From: Hymenobacter sp. PAMC 26628
Lineage (GTDB): Bacteria > Bacteroidota > Bacteroidia > Cytophagales > Hymenobacteraceae
Assembly: GCF_001562275.1 (NCBI RefSeq)
Contig: NZ_CP014304.1
Coordinates: forward strand, 3,472,001 to 3,536,000
Direction of reading: 5' to 3'
Length of the DNA stretch: 64,000 bases
Both the position numbers and the translations under genes were made by a program. Each line of letters opens with the position of its first letter. Positions within the stretch are counted from its first letter, which is position 1. This document shows positions 37,486 to 46,097 of the stretch, piece after piece. Below the pieces are notes generated by a model. It saw nothing but the letters and a program-made list of their open reading frames with translations, was not told the origin of the DNA and ran no database searches.

Positions 37486-37956
37486 TCATTCACGGCGAAA
37501 AAGCAGCTGCTCGGATATCTTATTGACGGGGTCGCCGAAGGGGAATTCCAGCACCAGCACGCGGCGGCCCCGGCGCACCACGCGTAGGGCGGGGGGCAGC
37601 AGCGCCGGCGGGCCGGCGGCGGGGCGCAGGTAAAGCGTGTCGCGGCTAAAGCGGCAGGTGCCGGCCTCTTCGGCCAGGGCCCCGGCCGGCCCCGCGCGGG
37701 CGTAGCGGTAGCCGCCGCCCGGCCGCAGGGTGAGGACAATGGCCGCCCGCCCCTGCCGCAGCTGGGCGTTGAGCACGGCCACCGCCGAGTCGTTGAGGTG
37801 CTCTTGCTCCTCGGCCGTGAGCACGCGCCGGGCCATAAACGCCACCGCGTGCTGCCGCCACTGCCCGGCCAGGCGCGGCGGCAGAACTTGCGGCGGCCCG
37901 GCGGGCGCGGGCCCGGGCAGCAGGCCCGGCAGCAAAGCCAGAAGGAGCGTTTTCAT
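37486..37956 (-). CDS. Small secreted protein of unknown function in the zinc operon
   Basis: 156 residues from the ATG giving MKTLLLALLPGLLPGPAPAG, a signal peptide. The mature part has helical segments (EEQEHLNDSAVAVLNAQLRQG) and beta-rich C-terminal strands (RRGRRVLVLEFPFGDP). No family recognised. It begins five bases after the TonB receptor stop codon and is followed at 38 bases by the decayed COG0523 gene, so it is a tightly linked operon member. A longer open frame running into the receptor gene is a high-GC shadow. Confidence 0.65.
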   Translation of the reverse strand: MKTLLLALLPGLLPGPAPAGPPQVLPPRLAGQWRQHAVAFMARRVLTAEEQEHLNDSAVAVLNAQLRQGRAAIVLTLRPGGGYRYARAGPAGALAEEAGTCRFSRDTLYLRPAAGPPALLPPALRVVRRGRRVLVLEFPFGDPVNKISEQLLFRRE

Positions 37957-37961
37957 GCGGT

Positions 37962-40385
37962 TTATTTCACGCGGTCGGCCTCCTCCACCCGGCGCTCGCG
38001 GCCGGCGGCCAGCTCGCCGCCCAGGTGGTAGGTCAGGTTCAGGTTCACGCGGCGGGTGTCGCCGCGGTGGTTGTAGCTGGTGTTGACGGCCTCGTAGAGG
38101 GAGTAGCCCCAGTAATGGATGGTGCGGAAGAGGTCGGAGCCGGCCAGGCGCACGTCGAGCTGCTGGCGGGCGAACGTCTTCTTCAGGCCGGCGTCCACGG
38201 TGCCGTAGGTGCGGAAAATGTTGATGCCGGCCAGCGAGGGCGAGGTGTAGTAGGCCGCTACTTCCAGCCGCACATCGCCCGGCAGCTTCAGCGTGTGGGT
38301 CGACGACACGTCCAGCGTGGCCCGGTGCGGGGTGAACGCGCTGGCCCCCCGGCTGTAGTCGAGGCGCACGTACTGCGCGTCCACCACGTTTTGCACCGTC
38401 CACCACGGGGCCAGCTTCAGGGGCACCACGAACTGGGCGTCGAAATCGTCGCGGTAGACGAAGTTCTCGATGGTCAGCACCAGCTCGCCGGTTTGCGCGT
38501 TCTGCCGCCCTGCCCCGGCAATGGGGTTGCGGGTGCGGCCCGCGTTGAGCGTCAGCACGTAGTCGTTTTGGTAGGTGTAGGCCACGGAGCCCTTCCAGGC
38601 CGTTTCGGGCTGCAAAAAGGGGTTGCCTTCGGCGTAGGAAAACTTGTCGAAAAAGTAGCGGGCCGGGTTCAGGTCGTTGTACTGCGGGCGGTTGATGCGC
38701 CGGCTCAGCGACAAGCTCACCTGGTGGCGCAAGCCGAAGGCCCGGCTGGCCGTAAGCGTCGGAAACAGGTTGGTATAGGCGCGGCGGTTCACTTGGTCGC
38801 GGTTCAGCAGGTTGCCCTCCGAATGCGTGTTTTCAAGCCGCAGCCCGGCGTCGAAGGTCGTGCGGCCCAGCTTGCGGCCGGCCGTGGCGTAGGCCGCGAA
38901 CACCTGTTCGTCGTACACGAAGTGGTTGCTCAGGGCCGGCGCGTACACGTAGCCGCCGCGCACCAGCGAGTCGTAGCGGAAGTCGTTGTCGGCCCGCACC
39001 GCCGCGAACTTGGCCCCGCCGCTGAGCCGGGTGCCGGCCACGGGCCACCCCACGTCGGCCTTCGCCGAGCGGATGGTGGTGATGCTGGGCTGCCCAAAAG
39101 CCAGCTCTTGGTAGGGGGCCTCGGGCAGCCCGCCCCCGGCCAGCCGCTGGTTGCCAATAAACCCCTGCGAGTTGAAGCGGTAGTGCGCGTAGTCGGCGTC
39201 GGCGGTCAGCACCCGGCCCGCCGTGTCGAGGGCAGCTTTGTAGTTGAGGTTGAAGGCGTTGTTGCGGCCCGGCTCGCGGGTGAGGTTCTGGTTTTGCACG
39301 GTGTAGGCCCGGCCGGTGCCTTCGTCGCGCACCACGGTGGGGCCGCTGCCGGTGCGGGTCCACTCGTTGGCGTAGCCGCTGTATACGGCCCCCAGGGTCT
39401 GGGTTTGGCGGGGCCCCAGGGCGAGGTCCACCCCGGCGCGGTAGCTGTGCCCGCGGTCCTCCGACGGGTCAAACGAGGCCCGGTCGTAGGTGGTGCGGCT
39501 CGGAGCGTCGCCCAGTACGCGGTAGCTGGTGCGGTCCAGGTACGACTTCTTATAGTGGTAGCCGTAGTTGCCAAACACGTTGAGCCGCTTGGTTTTAACG
39601 TTACCCACGGCGGTTTCCGTGGTCTGCGGGTAGCGGCCGGTGCCGGCCCCGGCGCTCAGGTTGAGGGCGTAGCCCGGGCGGCTGCTCTTCTTGGTGACGA
39701 GGTTGAGCAGCCCCGCGCTGCCGGCCGCGTCGTACTGCGCGCCGGGCGCGGTCAGCACTTCCACCCGCACCAGGTTCTCGGCCGGCATGCCCTTGAGCAG
39801 CGCCGCCAGCTGGGCCCCCGAGAGGTAGGTCAGCTTGCCGTCAACCAGCACGTTCACGCTCGGGCTGCCCTTGAGCACGAGGTTGTCGTCCTGGGTAATG
39901 CTCACGCCGGGCGTGCGCTGGAGCACCTCGTAGGCCGAGGTGCCGGCCGCCGACACCCGCTGGTCGAGGTTGTAGACGAGCTTGCCCGCCGTGGCTTCCA
40001 CGGCCCGCTGCTCGCCGAGCACGGTCACTTCCTTGAGCCGGGCAGCTTCGGGGCGCAGGCGCAAGTCGGGCAGGGTCAGCGCCTGATTACCAGCCGGGGG
40101 CAGGGCAAAGGCCGCCGAGCGGGCCCCCGCCTGGCCCACGGCCGTGGCCTGCACCAGGTAGCGCCCGGCGGTCACCTCCCCGAAGCCGTAGCGCCCTGCC
40201 GGGTCGGTTTGGGTGGCGGCCGCCACCGCCGAGTCGGGCAGGTGCAGCAGGCGCACCGTGGCCCCCGGCAGCGGCTGGCCGCTGGCTTCGAGCACCCGGC
40301 CGCTGAGGCGGGGGGCAGGGGCTTGGGCCCGCGTCGGGCCGGCGCTCAGCCCCAGCAGCAGCGTTACGAGTAGGAAAGGTTTCAT
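37962..40385 (-). CDS. TonB-dependent outer membrane receptor (OMP_b-brl_3 type), Zur-box controlled
   Basis: 807 residues. Signal peptide MKPFLLVTLLLGLSAGPTRAQ; carboxypeptidase-regulatory-like domain (SGRVLEASGQPLPGATVRLL...) to about 110; plug domain with TPGVSITQDDNLVLKGSPSV near 165 and LLNLVTKKS near 220; then an outer-membrane beta-barrel ending in NLNLTYHLGGE. The barrel carries the Bacteroidota form RRINRPQYNDLNPARYF. It should import a metal or metal complex across the outer membrane. A 35-base palindrome with a consensus -7 box TATATTTG lies about 150 bases upstream, and COG0523 and MerC genes follow, so zinc is the likely cargo; that is inference. Confidence 0.85.
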   Translation of the reverse strand: MKPFLLVTLLLGLSAGPTRAQAPAPRLSGRVLEASGQPLPGATVRLLHLPDSAVAAATQTDPAGRYGFGEVTAGRYLVQATAVGQAGARSAAFALPPAGNQALTLPDLRLRPEAARLKEVTVLGEQRAVEATAGKLVYNLDQRVSAAGTSAYEVLQRTPGVSITQDDNLVLKGSPSVNVLVDGKLTYLSGAQLAALLKGMPAENLVRVEVLTAPGAQYDAAGSAGLLNLVTKKSSRPGYALNLSAGAGTGRYPQTTETAVGNVKTKRLNVFGNYGYHYKKSYLDRTSYRVLGDAPSRTTYDRASFDPSEDRGHSYRAGVDLALGPRQTQTLGAVYSGYANEWTRTGSGPTVVRDEGTGRAYTVQNQNLTREPGRNNAFNLNYKAALDTAGRVLTADADYAHYRFNSQGFIGNQRLAGGGLPEAPYQELAFGQPSITTIRSAKADVGWPVAGTRLSGGAKFAAVRADNDFRYDSLVRGGYVYAPALSNHFVYDEQVFAAYATAGRKLGRTTFDAGLRLENTHSEGNLLNRDQVNRRAYTNLFPTLTASRAFGLRHQVSLSLSRRINRPQYNDLNPARYFFDKFSYAEGNPFLQPETAWKGSVAYTYQNDYVLTLNAGRTRNPIAGAGRQNAQTGELVLTIENFVYRDDFDAQFVVPLKLAPWWTVQNVVDAQYVRLDYSRGASAFTPHRATLDVSSTHTLKLPGDVRLEVAAYYTSPSLAGINIFRTYGTVDAGLKKTFARQQLDVRLAGSDLFRTIHYWGYSLYEAVNTSYNHRGDTRRVNLNLTYHLGGELAAGRERRVEEADRVK

Positions 40386-40533
40386 GCACGCACGGGTAAG
40401 GGCTGCCGCAAGGCATTGCCGTCCAATCGGGTCTGGGCTCAGTTTCGGCGCTTTCCATCCGGGCAGCTACCCGGGCCGCTACCCGTTTGTCGGTTCCGAA
40501 AGCTGGGCGCGAGTACGCCCTTCGGGTGGAAGG

Positions 40534-40563
40534 CAAATATAACCACTCATTATCTATATGCAA
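40534..40563 (-). promoter_or_regulatory. Promoter of the zinc operon
   Basis: On the minus strand: -33 TTG (complement of 40561-40563), 19 bases, then TATATTTG (complement of 40534-40541), a perfect TAnnTTTG box. The -33 element lies within the Zur-like palindrome. Confidence 0.7.
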
Positions 40564-40583
40564 TAATGTTGCATATAGATAAT
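40549..40583. promoter_or_regulatory. Zur-like operator 1, before the TonB receptor operon
   Basis: Perfect 15-bp arms (ATTATCTATATGCAA at 40549-40563 and complement at 40569-40583) around TAATG. Core TGCAA-N5-TTGCA. Overlaps the -33 element, so binding would block transcription. Confidence 0.8.
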
Positions 40584-40591
40584 TTCACCTC

Positions 40592-41023
40592 TTAGTCTCC
40601 GCTTTGGCACGTCCCGCAGACGCCGCCCAGCAGGTACTCGCGGGTGTGGGCTTCAAAACTCCTCGGCAGCACCACGGCCGGCACCGCCACCTGGTAGAGG
40701 CAGTAAATGCGCTGGCACACCGTGCACCGGAAGTGCACGTGGTTGTCGAAGTGGGCCCCGGCGCTGCACTCAATCGAGCAGGCCGCGTAGCGGATGGTGT
40801 CGGTACCGTCCATCACCCGGTGCAGCAGGCCCTGTTCCTCGAACGATTTGAGGGTGCGGTAGAGCGTCACCCGGTCGGTGCCGGCGGCCAACTGCCGCTC
40901 GATTTCGCCGACCGACAAGGCAAACGGCGTGTCGGCCATCACGCCGAGCACGGCCCGGCGCACGGGCGTTGGGCGCAGCGCATGTTGGGTCAGCAGCTGG
41001 TCGATGCGGGCGGCGGTGGGCAT
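40592..41023 (-). CDS. zur: Fur-family transcriptional regulator, probably Zur
   Basis: 143 residues from ATG 41023 (a longer start adds a basic leader). Winged helix: LRPTPVRRAVLGVM, SVGEIERQLAAGTDRVTLYRTLKSFEEQGLLHRV. Metal sites: HFDNHVHFRCTVCQRIYC with CxxC, and the final GVCGTCQ CxxC, giving a structural Cys4 zinc and His-rich sensory site. Whether it senses zinc rather than iron or peroxide is inferred from its neighbours (COG0523, MerC, TonB receptors) and from palindromes of Zur type before itself and both flanking operons. Symbol given on context. Confidence 0.8.
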   Translation of the reverse strand: MPTAARIDQLLTQHALRPTPVRRAVLGVMADTPFALSVGEIERQLAAGTDRVTLYRTLKSFEEQGLLHRVMDGTDTIRYAACSIECSAGAHFDNHVHFRCTVCQRIYCLYQVAVPAVVLPRSFEAHTREYLLGGVCGTCQSGD

Positions 41024-41107
41024 GGGAAGTAGCGGGCCGCAACGGCGGCGAAGCAACGTTTAGACGTAGAAACACTAGGGCTACAGCACTACTTTATAAT
41101 TAATAAA

Positions 41108-41122
41108 AGCAACTTTGTTGCA
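41108..41122. promoter_or_regulatory. Zur-like operator 2, before the regulator gene
   Basis: AGCAACTTTGTTGCA, same nGCAA-N5-TTGCA core as operator 1. It directly abuts a minus-strand TATATTTG (complement of 41121-41128), so the regulator probably represses itself. Confidence 0.7.
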
Positions 41123-41212
41123 AATATAATTATTTCCGTAATTCGTCCTTCGGGCAGTTTACTGGCCCGTGGGTGAATACAACCCCCCTTGGTTTGGCTG
41201 GCCCGGCCCATT

Positions 41213-41269
41213 GCCCTTTCCTTGCGCCGCCGGGCCGGCCAGTCCGGGGCCCCGGCGCAAGGAAAGGGC
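41213..41269 (-). terminator. Hairpin after the histidine-heptad lipoprotein gene
   Basis: 16-bp perfect arms (GCCCTTTCCTTGCGCC at 41213-41228, complement at 41254-41269), about 50 bases past the stop of the gene at 41321. No clear T run. Confidence 0.55.
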
Positions 41270-41320
41270 GGCCCCCTGCGGGAGGCCGCTCTTTCAGCCG
41301 GTTGGCTGCCGGGGGGGAGC

Positions 41321-41863
41321 CTACCCTTTTTTCAGCAGCGCGGCGTGCTCTTCCTCGATTTTCTTGTGGTCGGCGACCAGCTGCTGGTGCTCTTGCTGCA
41401 TCTGCTGGTCTTCGGTTTTCATGCCGGCATGGTCGGCCTGCATCTGGGCGTCGGAAACGGTGCCGGCGGCGTGGCTTTTTTCCAACTCGGCGTGGCGCTT
41501 CAATACTTCCGAGTGCTTGGCTACTACTTCTTTGTGGCGGGCCAGCAGCGCGTCGTGGCGCTTTTCGAGGGCCATGTAGGCCGGCTGCGCCGTGATGCCG
41601 GCGGCCCGGGCAGCGGCTTTGGCGGCGGTGTGGTCGGCTTCCATCACCGAGTCGGCCGCTTCCATGCTGCGGTGGTCGGCTTCCATCTGCTTGTGGTCGG
41701 CCGCGAGCTGGTCGTGGGTAATGCCGGGGGTACCGGCCATCGTGGCCGCCGGGGCGGCGGATTGGTCCGCGGGCTTGTTGGCCGGGGAGCAGCCGCTGAG
41801 CACGGCGGCGCCCAGGGCCAGGGCCAACGCAGCGGCCGGGAGGTGGTGAAACACTGATTTCAT
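41321..41863 (-). CDS. Lipoprotein with histidine at every heptad (coiled-coil)
   Basis: 180 residues from the ATG giving MKSVFHHLPAAALALALG...LSGC (lipid Cys25). The mature part is a long helix with histidines at 50, 57, 64 and 78, then after a GITAQP break at 103, 110, 117, 124, 131, 145, 159, 166 and 173: every position falls on a seven-residue grid in each block, usually preceded by Asp, Arg, Lys or Glu (AADH, EADH, EKRH, LARH, AKH). The charged, Ala/Leu/Met-rich residues between fit a coiled coil, so the His would line one face. Zinc binding or buffering at the envelope is a reasonable guess. It lies after the second TonB gene set; a small terminator-like hairpin precedes it. Confidence 0.75.
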   Translation of the reverse strand: MKSVFHHLPAAALALALGAAVLSGCSPANKPADQSAAPAATMAGTPGITHDQLAADHKQMEADHRSMEAADSVMEADHTAAKAAARAAGITAQPAYMALEKRHDALLARHKEVVAKHSEVLKRHAELEKSHAAGTVSDAQMQADHAGMKTEDQQMQQEHQQLVADHKKIEEEHAALLKKG

Positions 41864-41953
41864 ACGGGCAAGAATAAAAAGTGAAAAAAGGGGGCGACGA
41901 AAAAGACAGCTCCCCGGGCCACGACCGGCGGCCGGGCCCGGCGGGCAAGAAAA

Positions 41954-41972
41954 CCCCGGCCAGCGGCCGGGG
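41954..41972 (-). terminator. Terminator or attenuator before the histidine-heptad gene
   Basis: On the minus strand CCCCGGCC-GCT-GGCCGGGG is followed by TTTTC. It lies between the beta-barrel gene and the histidine-heptad lipoprotein gene, so it may reduce read-through into the latter. Confidence 0.6.
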
Positions 41973-42074
41973 CCTTCCCGCGATTTCTCCAAAACCAAAC
42001 GGAGAAGCTTGGCGGCGGCCGCCCCGGCACGGCCGCCCCTGCTGTGGGGCCCCGCCCGGCCCCGGTAAGAATGG

Positions 42075-42800
42075 CTACTTGCCGAAGGCGAACGTCAGCC
42101 CCAGCGACGTGTTGAGGGCCGTTACGGGCTGCTTGGTTTGCAGGCGGCCGGCGTTGTTGGTGCGGTTGGCGTTGTCGATGCTCAGGTCGCTGGCCCCGAG
42201 GTAGTCGCCGCGCAGCACGACCCCTAAGGCCGGGGTCAGCGCGTAGTGCAGGCCCAGGCCGGCCTGGTAGCCGAAGACGGTGCTCGTCGAGCTGTACTGC
42301 GTGAGCAAGGTCTGGTCGTTGTCTTCGAGCTGCACCGTGACGGTCGGCGTGCCCAGGCTGTGCACCAGGCCCACCAGGCCCCGCACTTCGAGCTTGAGCT
42401 TGTCGCCGCCGAACATGAACGTGGGTCCAACCATCGCCGTCAGGCGGCGGTAGCGCTTGTCGCTGCGCAAGGTGCTCTCCGCTACCCCGAAGCCGTCGGT
42501 GAAGCCCGGCCCAAACTGGTCGGTCAGGTCCTTGGCCGTCAGGCGGCCGTTGTCGGTGAAGGCGACCTGGCCCGCCAGGCCCACGATGCCGCCGCCGAAG
42601 AAATGGGCCCCGTCGAGGGCCACGTGCAGGCCCGTTTTGGCGAAGCCCGCTTGGTTGTTGAAGTAGTCGGCCTTGCCAAAGTCGCCGAGGGCGAACGAGG
42701 CCCCGGCGTTCAGGCCCACGTAGCTTTTGTTGGGGCTGGTTTGGGCGGCGGCCAGCGGCAAAGCCAGCGCGGTGCCCAGTAGAAAAGCGGAGAATTTCAT
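42075..42800 (-). CDS. Small outer membrane beta-barrel protein
   Basis: 241 residues. Signal peptide MKFSAFLLGTALALPLAAAQ, then alternating aromatic and Gly-rich strands (YVGLNAGASFALGDFG, FFGGGIVGLAGQVAF, YQAGLGLHYAL) and a final strand TSLGLTFAFGK. This is the look of an 8-strand OmpA/porin-like barrel of about 220 residues. Exact role unknown. It starts 32 bases after the upstream lipoprotein gene in the Zur-linked set. Confidence 0.75.
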   Translation of the reverse strand: MKFSAFLLGTALALPLAAAQTSPNKSYVGLNAGASFALGDFGKADYFNNQAGFAKTGLHVALDGAHFFGGGIVGLAGQVAFTDNGRLTAKDLTDQFGPGFTDGFGVAESTLRSDKRYRRLTAMVGPTFMFGGDKLKLEVRGLVGLVHSLGTPTVTVQLEDNDQTLLTQYSSTSTVFGYQAGLGLHYALTPALGVVLRGDYLGASDLSIDNANRTNNAGRLQTKQPVTALNTSLGLTFAFGK

Positions 42801-42832
42801 GTTGTGAACGGAAAAAAGGTGAGAGTCGGGGG

Positions 42833-43510
42833 CTACTGAATGCTCACGTTAAAGCCCACGTCGAGGTCGGTCGAGCCGGGCGCGAACGTGCCGTCCTTGG
42901 TGTTGGGCTGGTGGCGCAGCACCACGCGCAGGTAGCCGGTGCCGGCCGCACCGGTCACAAACTTGGTTTGCAGCCCCAGCGGCAACGGTGGGGTGTTGGT
43001 GTCCACGTCGGTGGTGGTCACCGTCAGGTTAAGCGGGGCGGTAGCGGGCAGCGGCGTCGGGATGGGGGCCGGGTAAGTATCCGCGCCGGTCGGGGCCGGG
43101 ATGACGTAGGCCCCCGTCGTGGGCAGTGGTTGGTAGAAGAAGTGGTGGTACGTGGTGCGCGATTCCGCGATTTCCTTGCCCACGTCGAAGGTGGGCGACT
43201 GGCTCTTGTCCAGCACGCCGAGCTGGCCGGTGTAGGTGGCGTTGGCTTTCAGCGCCAGGTTGGCCTTGCTCACGTCCACGGGCAGCGGCTGGCCCTTGTT
43301 GTCGAGCAGCTGCTCCCACTGGGCCGTCACCACGTCGGCGGGGTTGGCCGTGTTGGTCAGCGTCAGGATGGTGGTGGTGAGGGCCTCGTTGGCGATGGTC
43401 GGGGACACCACTTCTTCTTTTTTGCTGCACCCGGCCAGGGCGGCCAGCAGCAGGCCGGTGCCCAGCAGGCGGGCGGCGGGCTTGAACAGGGGATTCATCA
43501 GGTTTTTCAT
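42833..43510 (-). CDS. Beta-rich lipoprotein paired with the TonB receptor
   Basis: 225 residues. Signal MKNLMNPLFKPAARLLG...LAALAGC (Cys28). The mature part has a repeated strand pattern (TTTILTLTNTANPADVVTAQW, LKANATYTGQLGVLDKS), a His pair in TYHHFFYQPLP (His123, His124), and a C-terminal VVLRHQPNTKDGTF...STDLDVGFNVSIQ. I recall similar unnamed lipoproteins beside TonB receptors in other Bacteroidota, but cannot name a family. The paired His and the LRH could bind metal. It starts 59 bases after the receptor stop codon, so it is likely a surface partner of the receptor. Confidence 0.72.
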   Translation of the reverse strand: MKNLMNPLFKPAARLLGTGLLLAALAGCSKKEEVVSPTIANEALTTTILTLTNTANPADVVTAQWEQLLDNKGQPLPVDVSKANLALKANATYTGQLGVLDKSQSPTFDVGKEIAESRTTYHHFFYQPLPTTGAYVIPAPTGADTYPAPIPTPLPATAPLNLTVTTTDVDTNTPPLPLGLQTKFVTGAAGTGYLRVVLRHQPNTKDGTFAPGSTDLDVGFNVSIQ

Positions 43511-43569
43511 GGAGCGGGTAAAAGAGGAAAAGGGTGAAAAATGAATTGCTTGCAAGCGAAACCCCGCCG

Positions 43570-45990
43570 CTACCGGAAGCCGAAGGGCAGGCGCAGGCGC
43601 AGCTGCACGTTGCGCCCCAGGTCGGCGGTGTAGTAGCGGAAGCGGTTGAGGTAGTCGCGGTACTCGGCGTTGAAGAGGTTGCTGGCCGACACGCTCACGT
43701 CCAGGGGCTGGCGGCCCAGGTGCAGGGTGGTGCCGGCCGCCGCGCCCCACAGCGCGTAGCCGGCGGGCGGCGGGGCGTAGTCGCCGTCGAGCGGGGCGCG
43801 GGTCTGGCGGGCCACCAGCAGGTTGTTGACTTCCAGGTAGGGCCCATCGGCCGCCGCCGGGGCCCCCAGCGCGTAGCGCAGGCTGGTTTGCAGCCGCTGC
43901 GGCGGGGCGTAGATGAGGTAGTCGCCGGCCGTTCGGTTGTAGGCCCACAGCAGCGACAGCCCGGCCGTGGCCGTCAGGGCCGGCACGGGCCGGTACGTCA
44001 CGTGCGCGTCCACGCCCCGGAAAATCACGTTCGCCTGCACGTAGTTGAACACCGGGTAGGCCCCCCGCACGGTGCGGATATACCGCAGCGCCGGTTGCAG
44101 GTAGATGTAGTTTTGGATGTAATTCACGTAGCCGCCCACCTCCGCCTCGACCCGCGCCCCGGCGTAGTGCAGGCTGGCCGTCCCGTTGTAGGCCTGCTCG
44201 CGGGTCAGGGCCGGGTCGCCCTGCTCGTAGGAGGCCGCGCTCTGGTGCACGCCGGCCGCGTACAGCTCGTTCACGGTGGGTGGGCGCCAGGCCGTGCCCA
44301 GGTTGGCGCTCAGCGTCAGGCCGTGGCCCAGGTCCAGCACGCCGCCCGCCGTGCCGGTCACGGCCTGGTAGACGGTCGTCGGCGTTTCCACCGTCACCGT
44401 GCTGTTATTCAGAAAAAACGCCCGCAGCCAGCGGTAGTCGTAGCGCAGGCCGGCTTCCAGCGTCAGCCGCTCGCCGCGGTGCTGGCCCAGCGCGTACGCC
44501 CCGGCCCCGTAGTTGCGGAAGTTGGGAATCAGGAACTCGTACTGCCGCACGTTGGCCTGCGTGCTGCCCGCCGCGCCCACCGTGGCCGACCACGGCCCCC
44601 GATTCGTGGGCGTGACGTAGGCCAAATCCAGGGTGTGGGTGGTCAGGCTCAGGAACAGGTCGGGCACGTCGCCCAGCGCGGGGTTGTAGGGCAGCTGGTC
44701 GCCGTACTCCGAGCGGGCGTCGGTCTGGCGGGCAAACACGGCCTCCACCCGGCCGCGCTGCCCGGCGGGGCCCAGGTCCACGGTCGCCTTGGCCTTGAGC
44801 AGCTGGTGCACCACGGCCTGGTAGGGCCGGCCGAGGGCGTAGGTGAACCGGTCGTCGGTCAGGGGCCGGTCGCGGGCAATGGCGGCCTGCACGTCGGTGA
44901 TGGAGCCCGTCTCCGAACCCGTAAAAATCCCCAGCTTGGTGTCGAAGCGGCTGAAAAACAGCTCCGTGTGCACCGGCCCCCGGCGGTAGGCCAGGGCCAG
45001 CGAGTAGTTCTGCTCCCGCAAGCCGGTGTTCTGGATGTAGTAATTGGCCGTGCGGGCGTTGCCGGCCCGCCGCAGCGTGCCCTGCACCCGGTAGCTCAGG
45101 CCGTGCAGCAGCCCCAGGCCCCGGTTGCCCCCCCTGCCCGCGGTATCGGCCGGCACGGCCCCCTGCACGAAGCCCGAGGCCGCGCCGAGGCGGCTGTTGC
45201 TCATGCCCACCAGGTTCACTTCGCCGCCCACCCCGGCCGTGTCGGGCAGGGCGGCGGGCTCCACCAGCACCACGCCGCCGATGGCGTCGGCCCCGTAGCG
45301 GATGCCGGCCGCGCCCTTGACGACGCTGAGCCGGGTGGCGGTAAAAGGGTCGATTTCCGGGGCGTGGTCGCTGGCCCACTGCTGCCCTTCCTGGCGCACC
45401 CCGTTGTTGAGGATCAGCACCCGATTGCCGTACAAGCCGTGGATGACCGGCTTGGAAATGGTGGGGCCCGTCTGGATGCTGTACACCCCGGTGATGCCCT
45501 TCAGCGACTCGCCCAGGCTCAGGCCCCGGGTTTCGGCCAGGGCCTTGCCGCTCAGCGTTTCCTGGCTTTGGCTCACGAGCGGCCGGGTTTCTTTTTCGCC
45601 GATAACGCGCACTTCCCGGAGCTGCTGGGCCCCGGTTTTCAGGCCGATATCTTTCGTCACCGAGCCGTTCAGTGTCACGGCAAACGCCGCGTCGGCGTAG
45701 CCCACGAACGAAGCGTGCACGTGGTACACCCCCGCGCACAGGCCCTGGAAGTGGTAGTGACCGTCGGGGTCGGCGGCTTCGGCGGCACCGGTTTCGTCGA
45801 GGCGCAGCACGGCCCCGGGCAGGGCCTCGCCGGTGCGCTGGTCGGCCACGCGGCCGGCCAGCGTCAGGGCGCAGCCGGGGCCGGCCGCCGGGGCGCTTTG
45901 GGCCCCGGCGCGGCGCGGCGCGCCCAGCAGGGCCGCGGCCGCGAGCCCCAGCAGGGCGGCGCGGCCGCCCCGGGTGAGAAGTAGTACCAA
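43570..45990 (-). CDS. TonB-dependent outer membrane receptor, second zinc-linked
   Basis: 806 residues. No ATG is placed suitably; TTG at 45990 gives a signal-like MVLLLTRGGRAALLGLAAAALLG. A carboxypeptidase-regulatory-like domain (LAGRVADQRTGEALPGAVLRLDE) is followed by a plug with ESLKGITGVYSIQTGPTISKPVIHGLYGNRVLI and AGIRYGADAIGGVVLVEP, then a full barrel with the closing strand NVQLRLRLPFGFR. This plug form is typical of siderophore and metal receptors. Its genes and the upstream operator of Zur type point to zinc or a zinc complex. Confidence 0.85.
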   Translation of the reverse strand: MVLLLTRGGRAALLGLAAAALLGAPRRAGAQSAPAAGPGCALTLAGRVADQRTGEALPGAVLRLDETGAAEAADPDGHYHFQGLCAGVYHVHASFVGYADAAFAVTLNGSVTKDIGLKTGAQQLREVRVIGEKETRPLVSQSQETLSGKALAETRGLSLGESLKGITGVYSIQTGPTISKPVIHGLYGNRVLILNNGVRQEGQQWASDHAPEIDPFTATRLSVVKGAAGIRYGADAIGGVVLVEPAALPDTAGVGGEVNLVGMSNSRLGAASGFVQGAVPADTAGRGGNRGLGLLHGLSYRVQGTLRRAGNARTANYYIQNTGLREQNYSLALAYRRGPVHTELFFSRFDTKLGIFTGSETGSITDVQAAIARDRPLTDDRFTYALGRPYQAVVHQLLKAKATVDLGPAGQRGRVEAVFARQTDARSEYGDQLPYNPALGDVPDLFLSLTTHTLDLAYVTPTNRGPWSATVGAAGSTQANVRQYEFLIPNFRNYGAGAYALGQHRGERLTLEAGLRYDYRWLRAFFLNNSTVTVETPTTVYQAVTGTAGGVLDLGHGLTLSANLGTAWRPPTVNELYAAGVHQSAASYEQGDPALTREQAYNGTASLHYAGARVEAEVGGYVNYIQNYIYLQPALRYIRTVRGAYPVFNYVQANVIFRGVDAHVTYRPVPALTATAGLSLLWAYNRTAGDYLIYAPPQRLQTSLRYALGAPAAADGPYLEVNNLLVARQTRAPLDGDYAPPPAGYALWGAAAGTTLHLGRQPLDVSVSASNLFNAEYRDYLNRFRYYTADLGRNVQLRLRLPFGFR

Positions 45991-46097
45991 GAAAATAAAC
46001 GGTTGCGCTGCCCACGGGCAGCCGGCCCGGCCGCGCCCGGCCCGCGCACGGCGGCACCGGGCCCCAAAGCGGCCCTAAATCATACCAGACGGATGAT

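Noticed and set aside
38025..45984. Very long plus-strand frames opposite both TonB receptors
   Set aside because: No motifs and shadow-like composition; the receptors on the other strand have signal, plug and barrel features.
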